In this document: positions 23,332-32,703 of the stretch, piece by piece
Numbering within the stretch: the first letter of the stretch is position 1
Layout: each line of letters begins with the position of its first letter
Assembly (NCBI RefSeq): GCF_002575655.3
Contig: NC_053039.3
Coordinates: forward strand, 378,115,633-378,179,632
DNA: 64,000 nt
DNA from: Aegilops tauschii subsp. strangulata
Lineage: Eukaryota; Streptophyta; Magnoliopsida; Poales; Poaceae
Direction: 5' to 3'
Position numbers and translations under genes: made by a program
The notes under the pieces: generated by a model
What the model saw: only the letters and a program-made list of their open reading frames with translations
Database searches by the model: none
What the model was told of the DNA's origin: nothing

Positions 23332-23415
23332 GGGTGTCGCTACTAGCAGTGAAGCAGGGGAGAAGAAACGAGTGGAGCAGGAAGAGATGAGCGACAGGGG
23401 CTCCGCCCCCTCCTC

Positions 23416-23423
23416 ATTTATAG
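23416..23423 (-). promoter_or_regulatory. TATA box for the antisense B3-like ORF
   Basis: CTATAAAT on the minus strand, about 85 bp upstream of the ATG. This allows a transcription start near 23390 and a leader of about 60 nt with no upstream ATG that I see. It suggests the ORF has its own promoter independent of the LTR. Confidence 0.55.
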
Positions 23424-23649
23424 CCAGAGGAAGGCCAACCGCCGGCCTCCACGATCACAGGTAGTGATGATTTTTCTCTGCATGCGGCAGGGACTCGTCA
23501 AGTTGGGCAGTTGCCGAGGCAGCGTGGGGAAGCGGAGACGCCCACGTCCAACCAATCGCCACGCGTCGAGCGGGCCCGCAGGCTGTTGGGGCCCGCGGCG
23601 CTCCGCACTTTCCCCTTGGATTCGCCTCGAAGCCAAGTCCGAGCGCGCC

Positions 23650-23666
23650 TTGGGACCGGGGGCTAC
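23650..23666 (+). other. Polypurine tract, Tat copy B
   Basis: TTGGGACCGGGGGCTAC directly before LTR 3; the plus-strand primer of reverse transcription. Missing before LTR 2. Confidence 0.7.
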
Positions 23667-24553
23667 TGTCGGCGTTCTAGGAACGGGAGTCCCCAGACTT
23701 GCGTGCCTGCGGCCCACGGTGTGGCTCCACCAGCGGCCCCGTATGGCCCATCTTCACCAGCAAACACTCAAGACCCTCGCGAGGGGCCAAGCCTCACGAG
23801 GCGGACGACGCAAGACCTCCTCAGGGGCGGCCTCACCAGGCTGGCTCGCGAGGAGCAGAGAGATCAAGGCAAGGGGCACCTCGCGAGGTCTGTGTGATGC
23901 AAGCCATGACGACCATGACCAGGCGGGCGCCAGCGCGCATAGTGTCCTCGTTTCCTCTTTGGTGCTAAAGAGGCAAGCGCATGCGAGGAGTCCCGAGGCA
24001 TCAGGCAAAGGTTTCCATATCAGTGCAACAAGACCAAGACCAGTATGATGGCAGGACGGAGGTCACCGTGGAGCCCAAGACGGCGTCGCCACCAGAGCCT
24101 TTGGCAGGCGAAGACTACTTTTGTCAGGATAACTTGTACTAGCTGTCCCCCTTCAAACTTGGCTGTTGTGGGATCCCTTCCCGCTCAATATTTGGGAAGA
24201 GGACCAAGGCCTCTATAAATAGGGCTAGCCACCACCATAGAAGGGACAGGTCATTGAGATCGCCTTCATCCACACAAGATCACCGAGCACAAGAACACCT
24301 CTACTTAGGAGGTTGTTCTTCCCTTGTAACTGTTCATCCTCAGCCCAAGAGGCAATCGACCACACCACACTGGAGTAGGGTATTACACCACATCGGTGGC
24401 CCGAACCAGTATAAATCTTGTGTCTCTTTGTTCTTTGGGTTCGTCGAGCTAGGCAGTGAGATCATTGTGCATGTGAGCTAGGGGGAGGAGAGATCTTCGT
24501 GCGCACCCCAGTGTTCGAACCTTAAGGGTTTTGCCGGAACCCGTAATCCGACA
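23667..24553 (+). mobile_element. Tat composite LTR 3 (3' LTR of copy B)
   Basis: 887 bp, TGTCGG...CCGACA, with CTCGCGAG at 23776, 23845 and 23880 and a TATAAATA box at 24214-24221. It is followed by the target duplication CTCCT at 24554-24558, which matches 5069-5073. Confidence 0.9.
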
Positions 24554-26993
24554 CTCCTCACCTCTCACTGTCGCCATGGCCGCCGCCTCCATTCTTCCCG
24601 ATTTCGGTGAGCCGCGCTTCCATTCTCTCTTCCACCACCACCAGAGTCACCCCCTCGACCCATTGATCCTCCCCACCTCCTCATTTTCCCTCTGGAGCGA
24701 CTGCATTTCCGTCCACCACCATGGCTGACGGCCTCGTCCACAGCCCTTCCACCCGCCATCGCTCCGGGCATCTCCGGCGTTCGTGCGTCACCGGAGTGGA
24801 TGCGCCGCAGCCTCCTGAACTCTTCGGTGGCTCCAGCACCTCGAATGGTGGCCGGAGTTGGCCGGAATCACGCCGGCGCCGGCGACCCTCTCTCTGCTCT
24901 GCGCCTGCGTCGGGGAAGAAGAAGGATGAGAGGGAGGAGAGAGAGTCAGAGGTGGGGACCACACGTCAGCGACCCAGGCGCCCAGCCCCCCACTGCCACG
25001 CTGGATAAGTGGAAGCGCATTCTGCGCTTTACGCTTTCCCTGTGGGAAAGCGTATTCTACTGGAGTGCGCAACCCACCGAGCTGCCATGGACCCTGTTGT
25101 GAATATTTTTATTTGCAGATAGGCCCCTGGCAGACAAACGCTTATATCTTTTCAACCACAACTCCAAATGAGGTGATTCCAAAGACTACTTCTTCGTCTC
25201 GTCGAGCTCTATCAGTTAGTATCATTTTCACTAGGTGGTCCCACTTCGAAAATGACCATTTTGCCCTTGCACTTATCTAGCCCCTCTGGGAGAGAACTGT
25301 TTCCGGCAAATCTTTCCGCAATCCTTCTGCACTTCTTCCCGTTGACCTCTTCTTTACCAAGCAAGACATGACACCATGTTTTATTATGCTATTATTTCCT
25401 AATGCTAGTGGTCATGCTATGTTCTTATGTAGTGTTGCTATTGTGTTATTCATTGTTATGCCTTGCTCAGGTGCATTCAGTAGGGTAAATGAATTGTTGC
25501 TGCTGATTTGTTAAATAGTGATGTGGTTCATCCATGCTCATGTTGATATCATGCTCATATGAATTTTTATTTCATCATGTTATTATGACTCAACTCTTTA
25601 CCTTCAATTTAAATCGGACATTAATCGAACTTGAGCACATGTTGGCTGAGTCATAGTGCCATCGAAATTGAACTGACCAGTGCATCCACAACTTTATGGG
25701 GGCTCCTAACTTGGTCTATTGTCATGCCTCTTGCCGGTGCCTCCAACCAGGGAAAGTTATGGGCGCGTGCTACCCTGATCAGGTAGGCGGACATAAGCCT
25801 TTTGTGCCCGTTGTTGTTGTACCCGGGTTGTCCCCGTTTGGGACTATATTGTTTTGCCATGACGGTGGCCATTGGTTGTCACGAGGTGACATCGGGGCCA
25901 CCCATGACTTAGCCCAAAGGGGAGTTTGTCTGAGTGGCCGGGAGAGTGTCATGGCAATAGATCGCTTTTGATGGAACGTCGTTAGTCCACCCGAATGGGA
26001 GCACGAGGCCTTGGTTTCCGTGGTGTGGGTACAATGTACTAACCTCTGCAGAGTGTGTTTAATCTATCGATAGCCGTGCCCACGAATAAGGGCCCAGTTC
26101 GTAGTAGGTCACACTATGGGTCAACAGTAATAATAACCTGATTAAACGAACAACCCTGGTTCAATGAGGAAAGAAAGTGGTTGATCTTTATGCGGTCATG
26201 AGAGGATCACAGTGGTATCGTGAATACCGAAGTTGCTTGATATATCTGGTGTCATGTGGTAATCTCGGGTAAAGATCAAGCTCCTTGTGTTCATATGATC
26301 ACTAAGGTATTGTTAATACCAAGCTTGATCGGTCCTGAGATGACCGTGTGATGCCCAAGTGGGTAAGTTGATACATGTGGTGGTTACAAGGTAACCTCGA
26401 ACAGAGTAAGTGGATCATGCTAAGTATGCTGCATGCTAGTATCATCTTGTGCATATCATGAGTAACATTGCCATGCTAATTTCATGTGATGCTAGATGTG
26501 TTATGTTCAACATGTTCATGCAATAATTATAAGGTTCTAGTGGTATCATGTTCATCATTGCTTTAACTCGCAAATGCCATGCTGTTGTTTGTCTTGATTG
26601 CTTTGGTTTTTGTGAGCTTGCAAGTACATTCAATGTACTGACCTGGCGTGTCATGCCAGTTTGCAGGTCACGCGTTGTCTGCTTGCTTGTTTGCCGTGGA
26701 TCCTTTTTTGGCGAGCTAGGATAAGCGTTCCAGGCAGAGCCCCTGCGGAGTGGAGTCCATCCCTGTCGTCGTGTTCTGCTGCTAGAAGTTATTCCACTGC
26801 TAGCATAGAGCAACCTTGGCAGGCGTAGTGCCGTTGTGCCGATGTAATTCCCTATTATATCGAAACCCTTGTATCCCTGAGTATTTGTAATAAAGAGCTG
26901 ATTTGTTCTATGCCAGCAGTGACGTATTCCAGAAGACTTTTCTCTGGGCTGGAATACGGGGCGTTCCGGTTTCCTCTGAGCCGGGGTGCCACA
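24554..26993 (+). mobile_element. Del/Tekay-like Gypsy 3' LTR, right part
   Basis: Continuation of the LTR begun at 3780, after the Tat insertion. It ends ...GAGCCGGGGTGCCACA. The first 500 bp are GC-rich leader sequence; the rest is AT-rich non-coding. Short frames here (for example 24531-25008) are composition artefacts. The sequence to its right is a MITE remnant that this element seems to have split. Confidence 0.75.
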
Positions 26994-27202
26994 ATACTAA
27001 TGTATGATACTACCTTCCTAATGCATAATATCATATATTATATCATGTAGTACTCTATTTATTGCCATGCGTGACACATAGTAGCATAGTATTTATTATG
27101 ATACGGTATCATGATACTCAACCCTCTCTTTCTTGACTTAATTCTATGACACCTTATCAAAATTGCCTAGTTGGCATGCATGATACTCCATTACGACCAG
27201 CC
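26994..27202 (+). mobile_element. MITE remnant, right part
   Basis: AT-rich, with repeated TGATACT/ATCATGATACT phrases, ending CCATTACGACCAGCC followed by TAA, which looks like a Harbinger-type TIR and target. Its left part is missing because the Gypsy element ends at 26993. Family assignment is tentative. Confidence 0.5.
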
Positions 27203-27981
27203 TAATCGTTGGAGTCGGCTCCATGCTATGAGGCCGTCTCGAAGCATTTTTTGATTAAAATAATCTTCTGGCCCTACCTCTCATCCTGGTGATTGTAGTT
27301 TGCATGCTGATCTTGTCAAGAGAGGAATGTATATTTTAATTTGTGGTGGGGTAAATGTTAGAGGTTGCAGCAAATATTGTCCACTGCGGGTCTTTTAGCC
27401 AAGTTTAGAGGCAAGTATGTGGGGCCAGTGCTATGATGTGTCACGTCAACTCGTATAACGAGGAGAATCTTGATTACTACTAGTACGCCCTCTCCCTCGC
27501 CCATGCGCGCGGTGACTCGCAGACGAGGAGAGGCTTTTGCTTACTACAACAAGCTATCCCTCCCGCACGTGGTGGACGGACATGCAGCAGTTGATTCGAT
27601 ACTGTATAAGTAGTAACATCATTGTTTGACTTCTTGAAGAGGCAAAGAGCCAAGCGCAACTCAAACATGGCAGTTGCGAACGCTCGCGTGGCAGTCTTTT
27701 GTGTAGGGGTGGGGCATGGTGGGGCAGTTTTGTGGCAATTCTTTTCTATTGATGTTTGCGTCCAATAGGTGCCACTGTCGGATGCAGATCTTACGGTTAT
27801 TGTGGCGATTGCTAGTTATAGTCATCTTACGAAAATCAAATAATCCCAAAACAAACCCGACCATGTTTCTTGTTTGTAGAAATGAATAGGAATCAACCAA
27901 TGAGAGACGTGGGACGTAGTACCTAGCACGGCATGCAGCGGTCAGTTCATTGCATGCAATGGTATTACTAATTAGCAAATA
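27203..27981. other. Intergenic stretch without recognised feature
   Basis: About 780 bp with no coding region or TE boundary that I can support. A short repeated phrase (ACGAGGAGA...TTACTAC) occurs near 27459 and 27522. It is probably low-copy flanking DNA of the gene downstream. Confidence 0.4.
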
Positions 27982-28377
27982 CTCCCTCCGTTCCTAAGAC
28001 TAGTCACAATGGGTAGTAACTTAGACTAGTAACATGCATACGTTACTAGTCTATGTTACTACCTCTATAGTGGGGAGTAACATATGTGTGGTGTCATGCA
28101 ACACTTCATTTATTAGGTTGTAGACTCATCTTGTCTTGGTATGTGTGATGTTACAGTAACTAACTATGTTACCACATGCCCTTCTTTCCTCATTAATTAC
28201 TCGCCACATCATCTGTTTTGCCTAGAGATGTGTGATGTTACCACCTATGTTACTCCCACTGTGGGTAGTCTAAATATTTGTCTTTCTAGAGATTTCAACA
28301 AGTGACTACACTGTAAATGAGTACATACGGAGCAAAATGAGTGAATCTACACCGTAAATATTTAGGAACAGATGTAG
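27982..28377 (+). mobile_element. Stowaway MITE (split by a Harbinger-type MITE)
   Basis: Starts CTCCCTCCGTTCCTAA and ends TATTTAGGAACAGATGTAG, so the TIRs are complementary with some decay on the right. It is flanked by TA on both sides (27980-27981, 28378-28379), the Stowaway/mariner target. Without the nested 273 bp element (and one copy of its 3 bp target) it is about 120 bp. Confidence 0.85.
27998..28270 (+). mobile_element. Harbinger/Tourist-type MITE nested in the Stowaway
   Basis: 273 bp. The left end GACTAGTCACAATGGGTAGT pairs with the right end ACTCCCACTGTGGGTAGTC as a TIR of about 22 bp. It is flanked by TAA (27995-27997, 28271-28273), the 3 bp TWA target typical of PIF/Harbinger elements. 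It is non-coding and internally rich in GTTACTA repeats. Confidence 0.85.
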
Positions 28378-28553
28378 TATTAAGTTCTCATGTTTTCCTC
28401 CCCGCCTTGGTCGCGGTGCGCAATATTGAGTACTACTACTAACTAGTCTCTTTTTGACACGCATTAACGTTGATACGGCTTGAATGCCGATGAGGGAGAG
28501 GGTAGCGGTTCCCGAAACGTTGGACGGTCAATGATGCCTTCTCATTCAATTAG

Positions 28554-28559
28554 CATGCA
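28554..28559 (+). promoter_or_regulatory. RY-type CATGCA motif upstream of the gene
   Basis: CATGCA about 70 bp before the TATA box. RY motifs are bound by some B3 factors in seeds, but a single hexamer is weak evidence. Confidence 0.2.
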
Positions 28560-28626
28560 GAGGTAAGTAATTGGAGAAGCAGAATGAAGCCAGCACAATG
28601 TGAATGCAACGCAGTTTGGACTCTCA

Positions 28627-28633
28627 TATAAAG
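28627..28633 (+). promoter_or_regulatory. TATA box of the candidate gene
   Basis: TATAAAG, 108 bp before the ATG at 28735. It predicts a start near 28657 and a C-rich leader of about 78 nt with no ATG in it, a normal layout for a grass gene. Confidence 0.6.
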
Positions 28634-28734
28634 GCGGCCCACCACTCCAATCCATCTACTCCTCCTAGTCTCTGCACAACACTGCTCACTTCAATCCAAG
28701 ACCAAGACCAAGTGACCAGAAGCCACAAGAACCC

Positions 28735-29277
28735 ATGGCGTCGATGGACGCGAGCGACAGTCAGCTATGCCAGATCATCCAAGACACCGGCCTACGGCCC
28801 TGCACCGCGCAGTGTTTCCAGACGTTGCTATCGACCGCCTGCGCCATAGCCCTTGTCGACGCCGACTTTGCCTCTCGCATGTGCGAGATGATGGTCCGCT
28901 CCATCCGCAAGTTCACCACCGTCAAGAAGCGCGCGGATGACCTTGCCGTACTGCTCCAGCCCGCGTGCCCAGGCTCCTCGTTGCCTGCCACCCTCATCGG
29001 CCTCCAAGGTGACGAACTCTTTGAAGCACTGGTGGCCCTGCAGCTACCGGAGGTCGCGACAAAGAATGTGCACCTCGAGGCCGCGCTCGCCGCGCAGCGC
29101 CTCGCCATGTACGAAACCATCGACCTACACATCCACGTCTACGAGCCAATCGTCTACTTAGGCCACTATAACGCCAGCGAGGACAGACAGACGTTGGTCT
29201 TCTTCCACCGGCTGGAATTGTTGGATGCCATTGTTCAGAAGCACGTTGACCTGGCCACGAAAGCCACTGCTACTTAG
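28735..29277 (+). CDS. Candidate host gene, 180-residue protein of unknown function
   Basis: Single-exon frame from ATG 28735 (context ACCCATGGCG) to TAG 29275-29277. It is strongly GC-rich at third codon positions, unlike the surrounding AT-rich DNA, and has a TATA box and clean leader, so I judge it a real gene. I do not recognise a family. The protein looks mostly helical, with Cys/Ala-rich residues 10-50 (CQIIQDTGLRPCTAQC), a KKRADDLAVLL helix, and a C-terminal half rich in Leu, Glu and His. I see no signal peptide, membrane segment or zinc motif. It could be an isolated gene, a grass-specific orphan, or a fragment of a larger gene captured by transposons. Confidence 0.6.
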   Translation: MASMDASDSQLCQIIQDTGLRPCTAQCFQTLLSTACAIALVDADFASRMCEMMVRSIRKFTTVKKRADDLAVLLQPACPGSSLPATLIGLQGDELFEALVALQLPEVATKNVHLEAALAAQRLAMYETIDLHIHVYEPIVYLGHYNASEDRQTLVFFHRLELLDAIVQKHVDLATKATAT

Positions 29278-29497
29278 CCACTGTTCGGTGGGCCGGTGCC
29301 CTGAGTCGAGGAGGAGGACGTCGTCGATGGATGCATCTTTCTTCTAGCCTCCTATAACCAGCACTGCATCGCCTCGTGGCCTTAATGTTTTATTAGTGTA
29401 TGGCATTTTTATTACAGTCGTAAATGACATGTGTGATCCCTTCCTCTTATTTGGCGTTAATTATATATACTATCACTGTCTTCGTCCTGGTGTACTA

Positions 29498-29725
29498 CCT
29501 AGGTCCTGGTTTATTAGTCCCTTTTGTAATTTGTGCTAAATTTTGACCAAAGATTTAACTGACAAAATGTTAGTGCATGTCAACAAAAATTATATAGTTT
29601 GATTTGTATTTGAACATAGTTTTCAATGATATAATTTTGGTGACATGCATGAACCTTTTGTTAGTCAAATTTATGGTCAAAATTTGGCATAGATTACGAT
29701 GGGGAGCAATAAACCAGGATGGAGG
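29498..29725 (+). mobile_element. Mariner/Stowaway-type MITE, copy 1
   Basis: About 228 bp. The left CCTAGGTCCTGGTTTATTAG and the right CAATAAACCAGGATGGAGG are complementary TIRs. It is flanked by TA (29496-29497, 29726-29727). The AT-rich interior has TTTGACCAAAGATT and its near-complement. A second, more decayed copy is at about 30715-30915. Confidence 0.75.
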
Positions 29726-29727
29726 TA

Positions 29728-30700
29728 GACTGGTCCGTCACCATCGTGTTTTGTGTCAAACTTTGACATCAGCGACCCAACCTACATGGAGGGAGTACTG
29801 TATATATTGGCACGACAACCAAACTTATATATATTAAGAACTCAGCATTACTACATGTTATGAGTTCAAAACGAGAAAGTGGAACAAGTACAACATGCCT
29901 GTGCCATTCGCGTCGCACCCCCACACGGTCTGTCCAGCATGCCGCTCAAGCTAGGGAACGCTTGTTAGTATTTTCGCTGTCAGGTGGGGCCGCAGTTGAG
30001 CAAACCCACTATCGGCAAATCCCCACCCCGCCCACCATGCGTTGGCTGAGTTAGAATTAGAATAGAGAAATGAGGGAGAAGGCTAGCTGTATCACTGACG
30101 CCGTTGTCAGATGGGACTCGTGTTGATAGAATAGGAGTACTGAGTACTCGTGCGTCTAGTACCACTAGTTGGGTGCATGTGACCTATACCTGTCATCACT
30201 TTAGGTCTCCTGTTCAATCAGCAGCTACACTTCATAGTACATAATTTTTCACGCATTTTTCCTCCTATATGTACTCCTAGGCTATTTCCACGTGCTTCCT
30301 TTCGCTGACATGTGGGACATAGAGCATCTGGGTCGTAGTGCATGCACGACTCGGAGCATATGCAACCATGTCGGCATACTTTACATTTCAGACCTCACGA
30401 ATTACATGCAACCCCCCCCCCCCCCCCCCCGCATGAGAATAAATAAATAAATGAATTACTACATGCAAACCAGATTATTTTCATTGAAACCAGAGCACGT
30501 TCATTAAATTTTGGACGTAACACATTGGAAAAAAATGACCGGACCTAAACTAGTCTAAGGGCCTCTTTGATTCATAGGATATTGAAAACACAGGAATGGG
30601 GAAAGTATGATGGCGATGAACCGAGAGGAGGAGGAAGAGGAGTAGTCATGTACATGCTAGAGACTGGACTGTACTACATTGATTTTTATGGCCATATCAC
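29728..30700. other. Intergenic, low-copy looking, with homopolymer tract
   Basis: No coding region supported. It contains a possible Stowaway right end near 29782-29795 (CTACATGGAGGGAG then TA), a run of 19 C at 30412-30430, and a MITE-like start GGGCCTCTTTGATTCATAGG at about 30558 whose other end I cannot find. Phrases of the type GCTGACATGTGGGAC occur near 30306 and 30945. Confidence 0.4.
30412..30430 (+). repeat. Poly-C run, 19 bases
   Basis: Uninterrupted C run; length is prone to sequencing and replication error. Confidence 0.9.
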
Positions 30701-30714
30701 CACATTGTTTTCTA

Positions 30715-30915
30715 TGGTCACCTTTGTAGTTTGTGCCAAATTTTGACCAAAGATTTAGCTAACAAGATGTTAGTGCATGTCAACAAAAATTATGTCGTTG
30801 GATTCGTATTTGAACATAGTTTGGAATGATATAATTTTTGGTAACATGCATGAAGATTTTGTTAGTTCAATCTATAGTCAAAATTTGACACGAAATACAA
30901 TGGGGACCAATATAC
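30715..30915 (+). mobile_element. Mariner/Stowaway-type MITE, copy 2 (decayed ends)
   Basis: Interior is nearly the same as copy 1 at 29498-29725 (CCAAATTTTGACCAAAGATT, GTTAGTGCATGTCAACAAAA). The terminal inverted repeats are eroded: the right side reads GGGGACCAATATACCGCATG instead of AATAAACCAGGATGG. The boundaries are therefore approximate. Confidence 0.65.
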
Positions 30916-31210
30916 CGCATGATTCTTTGCTCCTTCTCACATCGCTGACATGTGGGAGAGCCAACACCCGGGTCGACGTGTCATGCACAAGATTAGAGTG
31001 GGGAACGAAAGGGGGGCATCACCCCGGTCATAGCGCCGCAGTAATAATGACTATAATGAGCAGCCATATCACAAGACCTCATCTTTCCAGACGAGCCGTC
31101 AAATCACACAGCCCTGCCGTTCCAGCAGTAAGTTGAATCCGCTAATCCCTCACCCTCCTCACCTCTCTGTCAAACCGGCTACGCGAAAACTTCCGCGCGT
31201 ACACATTCTC

Positions 31211-31450
31211 CGGCGATGGCAGCTCCATCGGCCCACCCTGCACCGGAACAAGTCAACCCTCGTACTCCCCTCCACATGCGTCTTCCCCTGCTCTGGTTCA
31301 TTCCGGTCCGAGGTCTCGATGTCGTCCTTCGCCTTAGTGCTCTCGCCGTGGCGCCGCCGTCTATCGTTCCCAACATGGTCAACAAAACGAGAGAATCGGG
31401 ACACGACTGTTCGTCGGGAGGCTGACAGTCCGGGATCACCAGGTCCATGG
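31211..31450 (+). repeat. GC-rich module, copy 1
   Basis: Shares ordered blocks with copy 2: GCCCACCCTGCACC-GAAC-AGTCAA, CGCGTCTTCCCC-like, CATTCC, CAACATGGTCAACAAA and GAGGCTGACAGT. Long open frames over it on both strands come from composition. Confidence 0.55.
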
Positions 31451-32574
31451 CCTAGGTTTTGTTGTTTAACCCGCGCAGCCCACGACATGCAGACACAGTT
31501 GATCCAGCAGGTTTCAAATTTTTTGGGGGGTTCAGCAGGTATCAAGCGGCCTCTGGGCCTCCCAGCCTAGCTTGTCCATAACATCAGCAACCCAAGTTAT
31601 GTTTGTTTTTTCAAGACAACGCACAGCTCAGTTCTATTTTTCTATAAGAATGCAAATCTGAACCTATGTTTTCCCTTCTATAATTGTATATATGTACTCA
31701 TATTTATATTTATATCTTATTTTATTATATATATAATAGAAAGAACATAAGGTTCCGTTAAACCTGTCATTCGTCGAACCATTGTATAGACCTTCCCACT
31801 TCCTTTATTTTTCGTTTTTATTAGTCCTATATCTGAATTTGCTCGCACTTTCTTTTTTGATGTAATATGAGTTTTCTCCCAGTAGTTTTCCCTAGAACCT
31901 ACTCAACTGTCCCACATCTAGACTAAAATAATAATAATACCCCACGTCCTATTAACTCATCAAATTTAAATCATATTTTATTTCGTAAATCGAAAGTTCT
32001 TACAAAATAATAATAATAATTGTTTATATATATATAACTTGACAAGTTAACTCCTCGTGATTGCGTACATAAGCTTTGAAAGATTTTACTGACCAATAAG
32101 TAATAGACGTGTAATCATGTGTTTATGTTTTTATAACATTTCTCCGTCCAGCCCAACATGATATTTTCACCCAGGCCAACAAGTCCGTGGATTTCGAAAA
32201 AAATGCAAATGGGCTTTAAATTTTAACATAATATATAAACGAGCTGTATAAACTCTACATCATTGTTTCACCCAGCCCACCAAATGGACTAAAAAAACAA
32301 ATGGACTGGCTGACATGTGGGCCAGTAGCTCGAAGCCTAAGCACTTTCGCAAAAAATACAAAGGTCGAAGCCTAAGCAAGGCATTGGATTTACATCCAAC
32401 GGCCAGCATTCTTCTTCAACCTCTCGCCTTCTTCCTGCAGCGCTGCCGGGCCCGCCTGCTCCAGCCTCCGGCGTCCAGTGGCGCTATTTCGCGCGCCTCA
32501 CAGCGAAACGCTACCCCATCGACGGCCCGGCCATCCCTCCACTCCTCCGCACCTCCTGTTATTCTATGCCGAGT

Positions 32575-32703
32575 GTAGGCCCACCCCGCACCCGAACCAG
32601 TCAAGTTTCCCACTCCTCTCTGTCTGTGACTCCACTGCCGCGTCTTCCCCATCTCCATGTCATTCCAGTCTGGGCCTCGTCGTCGTCCACCGGCCTTGGT
32701 GCG
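32575..32703 (+). repeat. GC-rich module, copy 2 left half (continues at 46439)
   Basis: Diverged duplicate of 31211-31330. The homology continues on the far side of the inserted retroelement at 46439-46545, which supports 46439 as the true right-hand edge of that insertion. Confidence 0.55.

Larger units (their letters stand above)
5074..24553 (+). mobile_element. Tat-lineage Gypsy tandem composite: LTR-A-LTR-B-LTR
   Basis: Three homologous LTRs (5074-5965, 11363-12252, 23667-24553) alternate with two collinear internal regions. The outer edges are flanked by a perfect 5 bp direct repeat CTCCT (5069-5073 and 24554-24558), so the array behaves as one insertion. Each internal region encodes gag remnant, protease, reverse transcriptase, RNase H, a second RNase H and integrase in Gypsy order. 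The second RNase H is characteristic of the Tat lineage. B additionally contains a solo LTR and an antisense ORF. Confidence 0.85.
30925..32703. other. GC-rich then AT-rich stretch, probably transposon-derived
   Basis: No coding region supported. 31211-31450 is a diverged duplicate of 32575-32703 joined to 46439-46545. The latter belongs to the sequence interrupted by the gag-only retroelement and leads into a CACTA end. This suggests CACTA-derived material, but no left TIR is visible. 31600-32100 is AT-rich with runs of TAATAATAAT and TATATA. Confidence 0.4.

Noticed and set aside
28554..28559. Possible regulatory link between the RY motif and the B3-like ORF
   Set aside because: One hexamer is expected by chance, and the ORF is in a different element 5 kb away. 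Noted only as a site.
28761..29132. Minus-strand frame within the candidate host gene
   Set aside because: Antisense shadow; the plus strand has the TATA box, start context and the longer frame.
31133..31570. 145-codon plus and 128-codon minus frames
   Set aside because: They lie on a duplicated GC-rich module with no start signals or domain. The second module copy does not keep the frame.
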